Source: JAWLFY01 sp964462125 (GTDB lineage Bacteria > Planctomycetota > Planctomycetia > Pirellulales > Pirellulaceae). From it: 14,816 nt of DNA. Under the pieces are notes generated by a model that was given only the letters and a program-made list of their open reading frames with translations, did no database searches and had not been told where the DNA came from. This document shows, one piece after another, positions 1 through 7,465 of this stretch (position 1 is the first letter of the stretch; the number at the start of each line of letters is the position of its first letter). The stretch is taken from positions 1 to 14,816 of the forward strand of contig CAYWXT010000134.1 in the NCBI GenBank assembly GCA_964462125.1. Reading direction: 5' to 3'. A program made the position numbers and the translations under genes.

Positions 1-2334
1 GAGGTTGCCGACATGGGCGCGAATCTGGGCCGCATCGTCGACCTCGTTGGCCGACAAGTGGGGTAGGGTTGCCTGCAGCAACTCCGGCCAAAACGACAAG
101 ATGCTGAAGCCGCCCCCGGTATACCGGTAGACCCCGCCGATCAACCGGTTCATCCCTGGACCGACCGGCTGCCCCTGACCGAGTCCCAGCGGCAGTCGGT
201 CCAGCGCCCCAGGTTGCGGCCAGGCCCCCAAGTATCCCGGAATCTCGCGCAGCGCGAGGTAACTGCGGATGATCCCGTCGAACTGTTGTGGGTCGGGCGG
301 GGTCGTATCCTTGATTGCGGCGAACAGATGGGTCGGGGCTCCGAGTTCCGGCAAGGCGACGTGCGCTTGCAGCGCCACGATGTCATCGGGGGCAAATTGC
401 ATGGCGACCCGTGTCGGCGGTCCGAGTTGCTCCGCGATTGTTCCATACTTTTCCGGCTGAAACGGGGAGATCTCGGCACGCACGGTGAGGCGCTCGATCC
501 CTGGTGCGTCAGCGACGTCCTCGCGGCGGAGTCCAATCATGATCGGATCGAGCCCGCGAAACCGGGATTCATACTCGGCCGCGATCTCCCGATACCACTC
601 GGCTTCCTCCTCGGTCACCTCCTCGACCACCGCATCGGCGATTGGAAGAAAGACACCCCGGGCGCCGCGGCGGGAATCGATCAACCGATCCCCCACCGTC
701 ACCACACCGCTGCGGTCGGCCCGTTGACCGAAGTTGGTGGGCAGATAGCCGGCGTCGACCAATCGATCGACACCACGGATTGATTCACCTTCCGACGCGG
801 CAACCAAGCGCGCCAAATGGACCAACGCAATGTCCGCCTTGGCGTCGAGTCGCCGGCGGAGTTCGATCAAGGACCCCGGCGACAGCAACCCCTGCAGAAA
901 TTCCGGGGAGAGGTAGGCGAAGATCGTGTCGTCGCGTTCCAGCGGCATCGACTGCCGCGAGACGCGAAAGCTCGAGGTGGCCGCCAGCGATTCCCCCGAC
1001 TCGCCAACCTCAAAGAATCGTTCGATCAAGGCTCGACTGTTCGCGACAAAAAGGTACTCTCCATCCTCGGCAAGGTAAGACCGAACGCGGTTGTCGCTGC
1101 TCTTGAGCAACGTCACCGGGCGGCCGAGGATCTCGACATCGCTCAGCCGGACCGCCTCATCGCGGGAAGCCCGTGTCTGGCGTTCCTGATTCAGCGACGA
1201 CCGCAACACGAACGCATTCGTCGCTTTGAACAGCACACCCATCGAGGCGCCGTCGGAAAGAAACAGGTCGCGCCCGACCAACGCTTGGTCCTCGATCACC
1301 GAAGGGCCCAGGATCCGGGACAGCTCCGTCGTCTTCAAATTCAACTGGTCTTCAACCCGCGCCGCGGCGTCGTCGACAAATCCGCGAAGGGAGACCATCC
1401 GCGAGACGTCGCCTCCATATTCATCCGACAGATCCCGAAACCAGATGAAATTCGTGAACGATCCGTAGCGGATATAGAAAAATTCAGGCGGAACGCGGGA
1501 GGCGATCGGCTCGGTTGCGATGTCATCCAATCCGTCCCGACTTGGCGGCGGCGCCCACGCTGGAGGCTCCGGCAACGGCAAAGTCGCCGGCCCGCTCGAC
1601 CGCGCCGTTCCGGCAGCCGAGATCGCGAAGACTTCGTCCCCCACCTCCGCCGCACCGGCGACCAGCTTGAGCGTGTCCAACACCTGGTCGCCGTCGGCAT
1701 CCTCCGCCGGATACCAGGACGGCAAAGGAAGCCCCGTCCGGCCTGAGAACATCGCCACCAAATACGTTTCTACCCATGGCGGGTAGTCGGACGACTCCAA
1801 CTGCCGCTCAGCCGCGTCGGTGTAAGTACCCCACCACTGGTCCAGCAATTCTTCTCGATCGTCCGCGTTGTCGGCCGGGACGATCTCATAGATGCCGATT
1901 TCCCCACGCGAATCGGCCAGCCGAACTTGAAGGGGCTCCTCGCCACGGAACAAGAACGTCACTTGGCGGGCGACCGTTTGTTCCAACTCCTCCTCTTCAC
2001 TCGCCAACTCGCGGATGAGCTCCCCGACACGACTGAGCAACCTTCCCCGCCCCGGACGCGGAACCGCACGCTCCGAGGGCCGCTGGCCAACCTGGACTCG
2101 CCTGTCACGCGCGATCGGATAGAGCACTCGCCCCGCAGCGTCACTGACCTGCAGCGGCGGCAACGGGTTACCGACCACCGGACGGTCCAGTGGCAACTCG
2201 ATCGTGGCGACCCCGTACGGGTCCCCTTTGGCCGCGGTCGCTAAGATGTCGGTCCCCCATGCCGGCGCAAGGCCAAACAGCAAGGTAACCAGAAAAACGG
2301 GCCAGCGGCGGCTAGCCAACTTGCGAAACGTCAT
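1..2334 (-). CDS. Large exported protein of unknown function (3' end outside window)
   Basis: One uninterrupted frame of 778 codons runs from an ATG at 2334 to the left edge with no stop, so the C-terminus is missing. Residues 1-27 look like a signal peptide: basic start (MTFRKLASRR), hydrophobic core (PVFLVTLLF), then small residues around AWG, so the protein is probably exported. The remainder is soluble-looking, with an acidic coiled stretch near 108-120 and a Pro-rich linker near 250-268. Residues about 420-485 (a YLFVANSRALIERF segment, then a paired SF...R / MPLERDDTIFAYLSPEFL pattern) recall the DUF3352 type of repeat, where a stored value is fetched and compared; this resemblance is from memory and weak. 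No catalytic motif is recognised. It is divergent from argH across 210 bp. Long open frames on the opposite strand here are shadows. That a gene exists is near certain; its function is unknown. Confidence 0.85.
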   Translation of the reverse strand, partial: MTFRKLASRRWPVFLVTLLFGLAPAWGTDILATAAKGDPYGVATIELPLDRPVVGNPLPPLQVSDAAGRVLYPIARDRRVQVGQRPSERAVPRPGRGRLLSRVGELIRELASEEEELEQTVARQVTFLFRGEEPLQVRLADSRGEIGIYEIVPADNADDREELLDQWWGTYTDAAERQLESSDYPPWVETYLVAMFSGRTGLPLPSWYPAEDADGDQVLDTLKLVAGAAEVGDEVFAISAAGTARSSGPATLPLPEPPAWAPPPSRDGLDDIATEPIASRVPPEFFYIRYGSFTNFIWFRDLSDEYGGDVSRMVSLRGFVDDAAARVEDQLNLKTTELSRILGPSVIEDQALVGRDLFLSDGASMGVLFKATNAFVLRSSLNQERQTRASRDEAVRLSDVEILGRPVTLLKSSDNRVRSYLAEDGEYLFVANSRALIERFFEVGESGESLAATSSFRVSRQSMPLERDDTIFAYLSPEFLQGLLSPGSLIELRRRLDAKADIALVHLARLVAASEGESIRGVDRLVDAGYLPTNFGQRADRSGVVTVGDRLIDSRRGARGVFLPIADAVVEEVTEEEAEWYREIAAEYESRFRGLDPIMIGLRREDVADAPGIERLTVRAEISPFQPEKYGTIAEQLGPPTRVAMQFAPDDIVALQAHVALPELGAPTHLFAAIKDTTPPDPQQFDGIIRSYLALREIPGYLGAWPQPGALDRLPLGLGQGQPVGPGMNRLIGGVYRYTGGGFSILSFWPELLQATLPHLSANEVDDAAQIRAHVGNL

Positions 2335-2461
2335 CGCACCGATCGAGGTTTGAGCGTGAATGAAAACCAGCCGGCGAAACGGCCCGCTGCATTATTGATC
2401 CGCAACACCCCCGGCAACAGTCAAGGGCGAAGCATCGGGAACGGGACTGCCGGCACCGGGG

Positions 2462-2490
2462 GTCGTCACGCGGTCGCCGTGGAGGATAAT
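2462..2490 (+). promoter_or_regulatory. Possible argH promoter
   Basis: GATAAT at 2485-2490 matches five of six bases of a sigma-70 type -10 box. The sequence 16 nt upstream (TCGTCA, 2463-2468) is a poor -35 box. Initiation near 2497 would give a leader of about 48 nt before the GTG at 2545, in agreement with the shorter argH start. Weak support only. Confidence 0.22.
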
Positions 2491-2544
2491 AGCCGCCGAT
2501 GGTATCGCACCGGTTGGCAGCCTCCTTTTGGGGAACATCGCATC

Positions 2545-3924
2545 GTGGACAGCCCTTCCCGCAGTGGCGTTTTTCAGGCCGGGACCGATGAGCGTCTTGA
2601 GGCGTTCGCGGAGAGCATCAGTTTTGACCGGCGACTTTACCCCCAGGACATTCAGGGGTCGATCGCCCACGCGGAGATGCTGCAATCGGTTGGCTTGCTG
2701 ACCGCCGAAGAATTTTCCCAGATCCGCGACACTTTGGAGGAAATCGGCGCCGAACTGGACGCCGGTCGCTTGCCGCTGCGGGTCGAGCTGGAAGATATCC
2801 ACATGCACATCGAGCAGGCGTTGGTCGAGCGGATCGGCGACGTGGGTCGAAAGCTGCACACCGCGCGCAGCCGCAACGACCAGGTCAGCACCGACCTGCG
2901 GATCTGGATCCGCGAGACGCTCGACCAGATCGATGCTCGCCTCGCCGATCTGCAGCGCGCTTTCATCCAGCGCTGCGATGCCGATTTCGACGTCATCCTG
3001 CCGGCCTACACCCACCTGCAGCGGGCACAACCGGTGCTCGCCCCCCACTACTGGCTCGCCTACGTCGAGAAATTCGCTCGCGACCGGGAGCGGCTCGCCG
3101 ATTGTCGGCGGCGGGTCAACCGCTGCAGTCTCGGGGTGGCGGCGGTTGCTGGGACCACCCTGCCGATCGACCGAGAACAAACCGCCGATGCCTTGGGGTT
3201 CGCCGAGGTCACCGCCAACAGTTTGGACACCAGCAGCGATCGCGACTTCGTTCTCGAGTCCGCCTTCGTGCTCTCGATGATCGCCTCGCACCTCAGCGGC
3301 TGGGCCGAGGAATGGATCCTCTGGAGCACTGTCGAGTTCGACTTCCTCCGGCTGCCGCAAACGTTTTGCACCGGCAGCAGCATCATGCCGCAGAAGGTCA
3401 ACCCCGACACCTTGGAATTGATCCGAGGCAAGTCGGCCCGTGTGATGGGAAATCTGCAAACCTTGATGCTGCTGGTGAAGAACCTGCCGCTGGCCTACAA
3501 CCGGGACTTGCAGGAGGACAAGCCGCCGCTGTTCGATTCGTTCGATACCGTCAAAGCGTCGCTGGAGCTGGCCGCACCGATCGTGGCCGGCAGTGTCCTG
3601 AAGCGAGAATCGATCGCCGGTCGGTTGGAGAAAGGCTACCTCGACGCCACGACGCTGATGGAGTGGATGATTCGTCAGGGGATGCCCCAGCGGCGCGCCC
3701 ATCATCTGGTCGGTGCCATCGTTGCCGAGGCGATCCAACGCGACGTGCCGCTGGCCGCATTGCCCCTCGAGGTGCTGCGGTCCTACGCCGAGGAGATCGA
3801 CCGGTCGGTGTTCGAGGTGCTGGGCAGCCGCAACGCGGTCAGCGCGTTCACCAGCTACGGATCGACCGCGCCGAGCCAGGTTCGCGCCCAGATCGACCGT
3901 TGGAAGCAGCAATTCGAACCGTAG
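2545..3924 (+). CDS. argH: Argininosuccinate lyase
   Basis: Cytoplasmic enzyme that cleaves argininosuccinate to arginine and fumarate, the last step of arginine synthesis. It belongs to the fumarase/aspartase superfamily and works as a homotetramer. The superfamily signature GSSIMPQKVNP lies at residues 277-287 and includes the catalytic serine loop. The substrate-binding HTARSRND is at 105-112, and THLQRAQP, with the conserved histidine H157, begins at 156. The frame stays open upstream to a TTG at 2350, but the added 65 residues are low-complexity and unlike the family. I chose the GTG at 2545, just before SRSGVF...TDERLEAFAESISFD. It gives 459 residues, close to the 457 of the E. coli enzyme, and has GGGGA about 10 nt upstream. 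A GTG at 2479 is an alternative. The cls gene follows after 6 nt. Function is certain; the start is moderately certain. Confidence 0.95.
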   Translation: MDSPSRSGVFQAGTDERLEAFAESISFDRRLYPQDIQGSIAHAEMLQSVGLLTAEEFSQIRDTLEEIGAELDAGRLPLRVELEDIHMHIEQALVERIGDVGRKLHTARSRNDQVSTDLRIWIRETLDQIDARLADLQRAFIQRCDADFDVILPAYTHLQRAQPVLAPHYWLAYVEKFARDRERLADCRRRVNRCSLGVAAVAGTTLPIDREQTADALGFAEVTANSLDTSSDRDFVLESAFVLSMIASHLSGWAEEWILWSTVEFDFLRLPQTFCTGSSIMPQKVNPDTLELIRGKSARVMGNLQTLMLLVKNLPLAYNRDLQEDKPPLFDSFDTVKASLELAAPIVAGSVLKRESIAGRLEKGYLDATTLMEWMIRQGMPQRRAHHLVGAIVAEAIQRDVPLAALPLEVLRSYAEEIDRSVFEVLGSRNAVSAFTSYGSTAPSQVRAQIDRWKQQFEP

Positions 3925-3930
3925 GTCTCA

Positions 3931-5403
3931 ATGCCGGACGATATCCCCCTGTCGCATCCCAGCCTGATCGTGGTTCTGCACACGCTGGTCGTGCTTGTCG
4001 TGCTCATTCGCGTGATCATGAACCGCCCTGCCACCGGGGTTGCCCTGGCGTGGTCCCTGCTGGTGACCTCGATCCCCGCGGTCGGTGTGCTGCTGTATCT
4101 GATGATCGGGGAGCGGCGGATCGGGCGCCGGCGGATGCTGCGGCTCGAGGAGCTCAGGAGCGACTACAAGGCGCTCTACGACACCGCCATCGATCAAGGA
4201 CTCACCAACGTCGACTGGTCGCGTCACGGCAACGCCGCTCGGGCGATGGACCGGCTGGGGCAATCGATGATCGGGAGTCCGACGGTTCACGGCAGCCAAC
4301 TCGAATTGCTGTGCGACGCCCACCAAGTCCTGCGGGGAATCGTGGCCGATATCGACCGAGCCGAGTCGAGCGTGCTGATGGAGTTCTATATCTGGCACGA
4401 GGGAGGGGTGGCGGACGAGGTCCTGGAGGCGCTGGTGCGGGCCGCGAAGCGCGGCGTCGCCTGTCGGCTTTTGCTCGACGCCATCGGCGCCCGGCCCTGG
4501 TGGCGCGGTGACCAACCACAGAAACTGCGGGACGCCGGGGTCGATGTCCGTCCTGCCCTGCCGGTCGGACTCTTCCGCACGCTGGTCGGTCGCACCGATC
4601 TGCGTCTGCACCGCAAGATCGTCGTCATCGATTCGGTCACCGCATGGACCGGCAGTATGAACCTCGTCGATCCCCAACTTTTCAAGAAGCACATCGGGGT
4701 GGGAGAGTGGGTCGACGCGATGCTCCGCGTCGAAGGCTCCGCCATCGTGCCACTGGCCACCACCATGATCGGTGACTGGACGGTGGAAACGGAAGAAACC
4801 CTGGCAGACGTGGTCGAAGCCGCACCACTGCACCTTGTCAAACCTCGTGGCTCCTCCGACGTGCAAGTGATCCCCTCGGGCCCCGGTGAGATCGCCCCCG
4901 ACGGGTTGGTCCAAATGTTCTTGGCCCTGATCAATTCCGCCGAAGACGAGTTGATCCTGACCACCCCTTACTTCGTCCCCGATGATGCCATCATCCGGGC
5001 GCTTCGCGGCGCCGCGGCGCGGGGGGTCACCGTGCAGCTGATCGTGCCCGAACAGGTCGACTCGTTCATGACCCGCTATGCAAGCCGCTCCTACTACGAC
5101 GAACTACTCGCCGTCGGGGTCGAGATCCACCTGTACCGAGGAGGGATGCTGCATACCAAATCGATGATGGTCGACCGAGCCCGTTCGATGTTCGGCACCG
5201 TCAACCTCGACATGCGAAGCTTCTGGCTCAACTACGAGGTCTCCCTGTTCATCTACGACACGAACTTCGCATCGCGGCTGTACGAGCTGCACCAGAGCTA
5301 CCTCCGCAGCGCCACGAGGATCGATGCGGAAGCCTGGCACAACCGCCCCTTCGCCGGACGCTTTTTCGAAAATACTCTCCGTCTGTTCAGCCCCCTGCTG
5401 TGA
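3931..5403 (+). CDS. cls: Cardiolipin synthase (phospholipase D family)
   Basis: Membrane enzyme that joins two phosphatidylglycerol molecules into cardiolipin and glycerol. Two hydrophobic segments near residues 10-29 and 35-56 form the N-terminal membrane anchor. Two phospholipase D HKD motifs follow. The first is HRKIVVID with H227, K229 and D234, followed by GSMNLVD. The second is HTKSMMVD with H408, K410 and D415, followed by GTVNLDMRSFWLNYE. Both catalytic triads are intact. The length of 490 residues matches bacterial ClsA-type enzymes (486 in E. coli). The ATG lies 6 nt after the argH stop, so the gene is probably co-transcribed with argH and may depend on translational coupling, since no good Shine-Dalgarno sequence fits in the gap. 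The paired HKD arrangement, spacing and N-terminal anchor favour cardiolipin synthase over another phospholipase D; substrate preference cannot be read from sequence. Confidence 0.95.
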   Translation: MPDDIPLSHPSLIVVLHTLVVLVVLIRVIMNRPATGVALAWSLLVTSIPAVGVLLYLMIGERRIGRRRMLRLEELRSDYKALYDTAIDQGLTNVDWSRHGNAARAMDRLGQSMIGSPTVHGSQLELLCDAHQVLRGIVADIDRAESSVLMEFYIWHEGGVADEVLEALVRAAKRGVACRLLLDAIGARPWWRGDQPQKLRDAGVDVRPALPVGLFRTLVGRTDLRLHRKIVVIDSVTAWTGSMNLVDPQLFKKHIGVGEWVDAMLRVEGSAIVPLATTMIGDWTVETEETLADVVEAAPLHLVKPRGSSDVQVIPSGPGEIAPDGLVQMFLALINSAEDELILTTPYFVPDDAIIRALRGAAARGVTVQLIVPEQVDSFMTRYASRSYYDELLAVGVEIHLYRGGMLHTKSMMVDRARSMFGTVNLDMRSFWLNYEVSLFIYDTNFASRLYELHQSYLRSATRIDAEAWHNRPFAGRFFENTLRLFSPLL

Positions 5404-5404
5404 T

Positions 5405-5425
5405 CTCCCCCCGGCGTTGCGGGAG
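5405..5425 (+). terminator. Weak hairpin just after cls
   Basis: CTCCC (5405-5409) can pair with GGGAG (5421-5425), starting two bases after the cls stop codon. The stem is short and no T-run follows, so this is at most a weak or factor-dependent terminator. Confidence 0.2.
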
Positions 5426-5464
5426 TGAGGTTGAGGGGCTTGCGAAGCGACAGGAAAATGAAGC

Positions 5465-5493
5465 TGGTCAATTTCCGTTCAGCACGTTAATCT
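5465..5493 (+). promoter_or_regulatory. Candidate rnc promoter
   Basis: TGGTCA (5465-5470, four of six matches to the -35 consensus) is separated by exactly 17 bp from TAATCT (5488-5493, a fair -10 box). Predicted initiation falls near position 5500, the first base of the long hairpin described in the next entry. The sequence is noticeably more AT-rich than its surroundings. It is unproven, because sigma-70 consensus scoring in this lineage is unreliable. Confidence 0.35.
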
Positions 5494-5499
5494 AGTGAC

Positions 5500-5544
5500 G
5501 TCGCATCCCGGCGGGCGGGATTTCCCCGCTCGCCGGCATGTGAC
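5500..5544 (+). promoter_or_regulatory. Long stem-loop in the rnc leader
   Basis: A 7-bp outer stem (5500-5506 with 5538-5544) and a 12-bp inner stem (5508-5519 with 5525-5536) are separated by one C-C mismatch, with a 5-nt loop ATTTC. Two pairs are G-U; the rest are Watson-Crick and mostly G-C. The stem is about 20 bp in all. It lies 112 nt upstream of the preferred rnc start and begins at the predicted transcription start. No T-run follows directly, which argues against a simple intrinsic terminator. A stem of this length is the kind of substrate RNase III cuts, and E. coli rnc is autoregulated by cleavage of its own leader. The structure is seen; the regulatory role is inferred. Confidence 0.5.
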
Positions 5545-5655
5545 TCGTCTGTTTTGACCCGTCTATTTCTTGTTCCTTGCTTCGGACCGTCGATATCACC
5601 GGACGCGCGGTGCAAGACCGTCGGTTCGTGCATGCGTGACCATGCCGTGAATTCA

Positions 5656-6435
5656 ATGGATTCCTATTCGCCACCCGGTCCGGGTGACGTGCATCTGGTG
5701 GATGATGAGCTCGGGGGCGACGGGCTCGACCTACGGGCCAAGTTGCAGCGTTGCCAGGAGATCATTGACTACCAGTTCCAGGACGAAACGCTGTTGATCG
5801 CGGCGTTGACGCACGCCTCAGGAGCCGTCCACCGCCTGGCCAGCAACGAGCGGCTGGAGTTTCTCGGCGACGCTGTGCTCGGCTTGACCGTCTGCCAGTG
5901 GCTCTACGAGGAGTACCCGGAGTACGACGAGGGCGATTTGACCAAGATCAAGTCGTCGGTCGTCAGCCGCCGCTCCTGCGGCCGCATCGCCTGTAAAATG
6001 GAACTCGATCAATGCCTGATCGTGGGCCGCGGCGTCTCGCGGAACCGGAGCTTCCCGAGGTCGCTCGTCAGCGATGTCTTCGAAGCGATCGTCGCAGCGG
6101 TCTACCTCGATGGCGGTCCCGAAATCGTCCGCGACCGGCTCCGGTTGTGGCTTGCCGAAGAGGTTCATCAGGCGGTCGAGAGCCAAGGTTCAAGCAACTT
6201 CAAGTCAGCGCTGCAGCAATACGCCCAGCGGGAACTCGCCAACACCCCTATCTATCGCCTGATGCGCGAATCGGGTCCCGATCACCGCAAGTCGTTCCTG
6301 ATCGCAGCGGTCATCTCCGAACGCGTCTTCCCGCCGGCGTGGGGATCGAACAAAAAAGATGCCGAACAGCGGGCCGCCGCCAACGCCTTGGCCGAACTGC
6401 GAGAGCAACCGATCCCCTATTCGATCGGACCGTAG
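5656..6435 (+). CDS. rnc: Ribonuclease III
   Basis: Double-strand-specific endoribonuclease that acts in rRNA maturation, mRNA processing and sense/antisense RNA decay; it is a cytoplasmic Mg-dependent homodimer. The catalytic signature NERLEFLGDAVLGL supplies E65, E68 and D72. E92 lies in the DEGDL segment, and D140 and E143 lie in SDVFEAIVAAVYLDGG; together they match the acidic residues of the E. coli active site. A double-stranded RNA-binding domain occupies about residues 181-250 (NFKSALQQYAQ to AEQRAAANALAEL). The length of 259 residues is slightly above the usual 225-250. The ATG at 5656 was preferred; ATG 5632 and TTG 5554 are in frame and possible, and none has a clear Shine-Dalgarno sequence. 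The 3' end overlaps the convergent transferase gene by 19 bp. A candidate promoter and a long hairpin lie upstream. Confidence 0.95.
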   Translation: MDSYSPPGPGDVHLVDDELGGDGLDLRAKLQRCQEIIDYQFQDETLLIAALTHASGAVHRLASNERLEFLGDAVLGLTVCQWLYEEYPEYDEGDLTKIKSSVVSRRSCGRIACKMELDQCLIVGRGVSRNRSFPRSLVSDVFEAIVAAVYLDGGPEIVRDRLRLWLAEEVHQAVESQGSSNFKSALQQYAQRELANTPIYRLMRESGPDHRKSFLIAAVISERVFPPAWGSNKKDAEQRAAANALAELREQPIPYSIGP

Positions 6436-7250
6436 CCGCGGAGCCACCGGTCGAACGAGTGGGACTCGACGCGCAACGACTCGGGTAGGGAACCCTCACT
6501 GCCTCCGGGCATCCCCACCGCCACCGCCGCGATGTAACCGGGACTTGGCTCGATCGCCCGAAATCGCCACTGCCGCCCGCGGTCCAGTCCGGGACGGATC
6601 CAGCGGATTTGCGGGGTGTCGGTGTCGACATCGACGAAGGTGAAGTCGGCGAGCGGCGTCTGCAGCCCCGTCCCGATCGCTTTGATGAACGATTCTTTCA
6701 ACGTCCAAATCCGCAAAAAGAGACGCCGCCGCGCGGTCTCGCCGACGACGCGCTGAAGCAACGCGACCTCCGGAGCGGAAAAGTACCGCTCCGCCAAGCC
6801 CGGATCGGTCCGGCGGTCCTGGCGCTCGATATCGACGCCAATCCACTGATTCGGGTCCGCGCCGATCCCGCAAACCACGAGACCATCGGTGTGCGCCAAG
6901 TTGAACGGCCGCCGCGCCGCCTCCGGGGACCGTACCAACGGCTTCCCCTGCGGCAGATACTCAAAGCAGATCGCCTGGGGGGAGACTCGATCGCCGCCGA
7001 GCAATCGACGGGCCATCCCCCGCCCCACGACATGCTGGTTCCGCGATGTCGGCTGGACAAAGCGATCGGCACGCTCCCGCTCGTCGGCAACCAGCCAGCA
7101 CTCACAGGAACGTTCCAGCCGACCGGGCGGCCCCGGCGAGGCCATGGCGTGCCACAACTGGATCACGGCCTGGGATTCGCCCGCCCCGGACAGTTCGCTC
7201 TGCCGGGACCGGTCCCGCAGCGAATTCGATAGGGGATGGGGGGGCGACAT
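6417..7250 (-). CDS. 4'-phosphopantetheinyl transferase, Sfp type
   Basis: Transfers the phosphopantetheine arm of coenzyme A to a serine of acyl or peptidyl carrier proteins, converting them to the active form for fatty acid, polyketide or nonribosomal peptide synthesis. The Sfp-family motifs are present in order: FNLAHTDG at 116-123, GVDIE at 138-142 (D140 and E142, Mg binding), and WTLKESFIKAIGTGL from 182 (E186, third acidic ligand; K185 and K190 in the conserved WxxKE...K motif). The length of 277 residues is typical of two-lobed Sfp proteins and far above the one-lobed AcpS (about 120). I chose ATG 7250 because GAGG lies 5 nt upstream; the frame stays open to an earlier ATG at 7289. No carrier protein or synthase gene lies within the window, so the target is unknown. 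The gene ends inside the convergent rnc gene. Confidence 0.93.
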   Translation of the reverse strand: MSPPHPLSNSLRDRSRQSELSGAGESQAVIQLWHAMASPGPPGRLERSCECWLVADERERADRFVQPTSRNQHVVGRGMARRLLGGDRVSPQAICFEYLPQGKPLVRSPEAARRPFNLAHTDGLVVCGIGADPNQWIGVDIERQDRRTDPGLAERYFSAPEVALLQRVVGETARRRLFLRIWTLKESFIKAIGTGLQTPLADFTFVDVDTDTPQIRWIRPGLDRGRQWRFRAIEPSPGYIAAVAVGMPGGSEGSLPESLRVESHSFDRWLRGYGPIE

Positions 7251-7465
7251 GGATACCTCGTCGATGCGACGGATCCCTCGATATGGCAACGGCGGCCTGG
7301 GACGAACCGGTCAATCTTACGCTCTGCCGGAGCAGACAGAAATCGGTGGCGACGCAGCACCTCTCTTCAGAAGTCGTCACTCCCGAGAACCGTTAATGCT
7401 GGCCCGACCCGAAACCTTCAGGAGCCCCATGTTCTCCTCGGCGGCTGGCAACCGATCTTGATCGA

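Noticed and set aside
817..1746. A 309-codon plus-strand frame within the leftmost gene
   Set aside because: Arg/Gln-rich shadow. The minus-strand frame is open across the whole 2334 bp with a signal peptide and normal protein composition.
2392..3912. A 506-codon open frame on the minus strand opposite argH
   Set aside because: It mirrors argH codon for codon, has His/Gln/Gly-rich low-complexity composition and no domain. Such shadows are expected opposite GC-rich genes, and argH is certain by motif.
3102..4511. A 469-codon plus-strand frame spanning argH and cls
   Set aside because: Arg/Ala/Gly-rich shadow in another frame that crosses two well-supported genes.
5500..5544. Reading the long hairpin simply as an intrinsic terminator of cls
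   Set aside because: No T-run follows the stem. The first run of Ts is about 10 nt further on and interrupted, and a closer weak hairpin already follows cls. Termination by a factor is not excluded.
5492..5674. A 60-codon minus-strand frame in the gap before rnc
   Set aside because: It overlaps the rnc start and the hairpin, and shows no ribosome site or recognisable features.
7323..7336. Small inverted repeat TCTGC-CGGA-GCAGA between the transferase and the coiled-coil gene
   Set aside because: A 5-bp stem in GC-rich DNA is expected by chance, and no promoter nearby is convincing enough to call it an operator.
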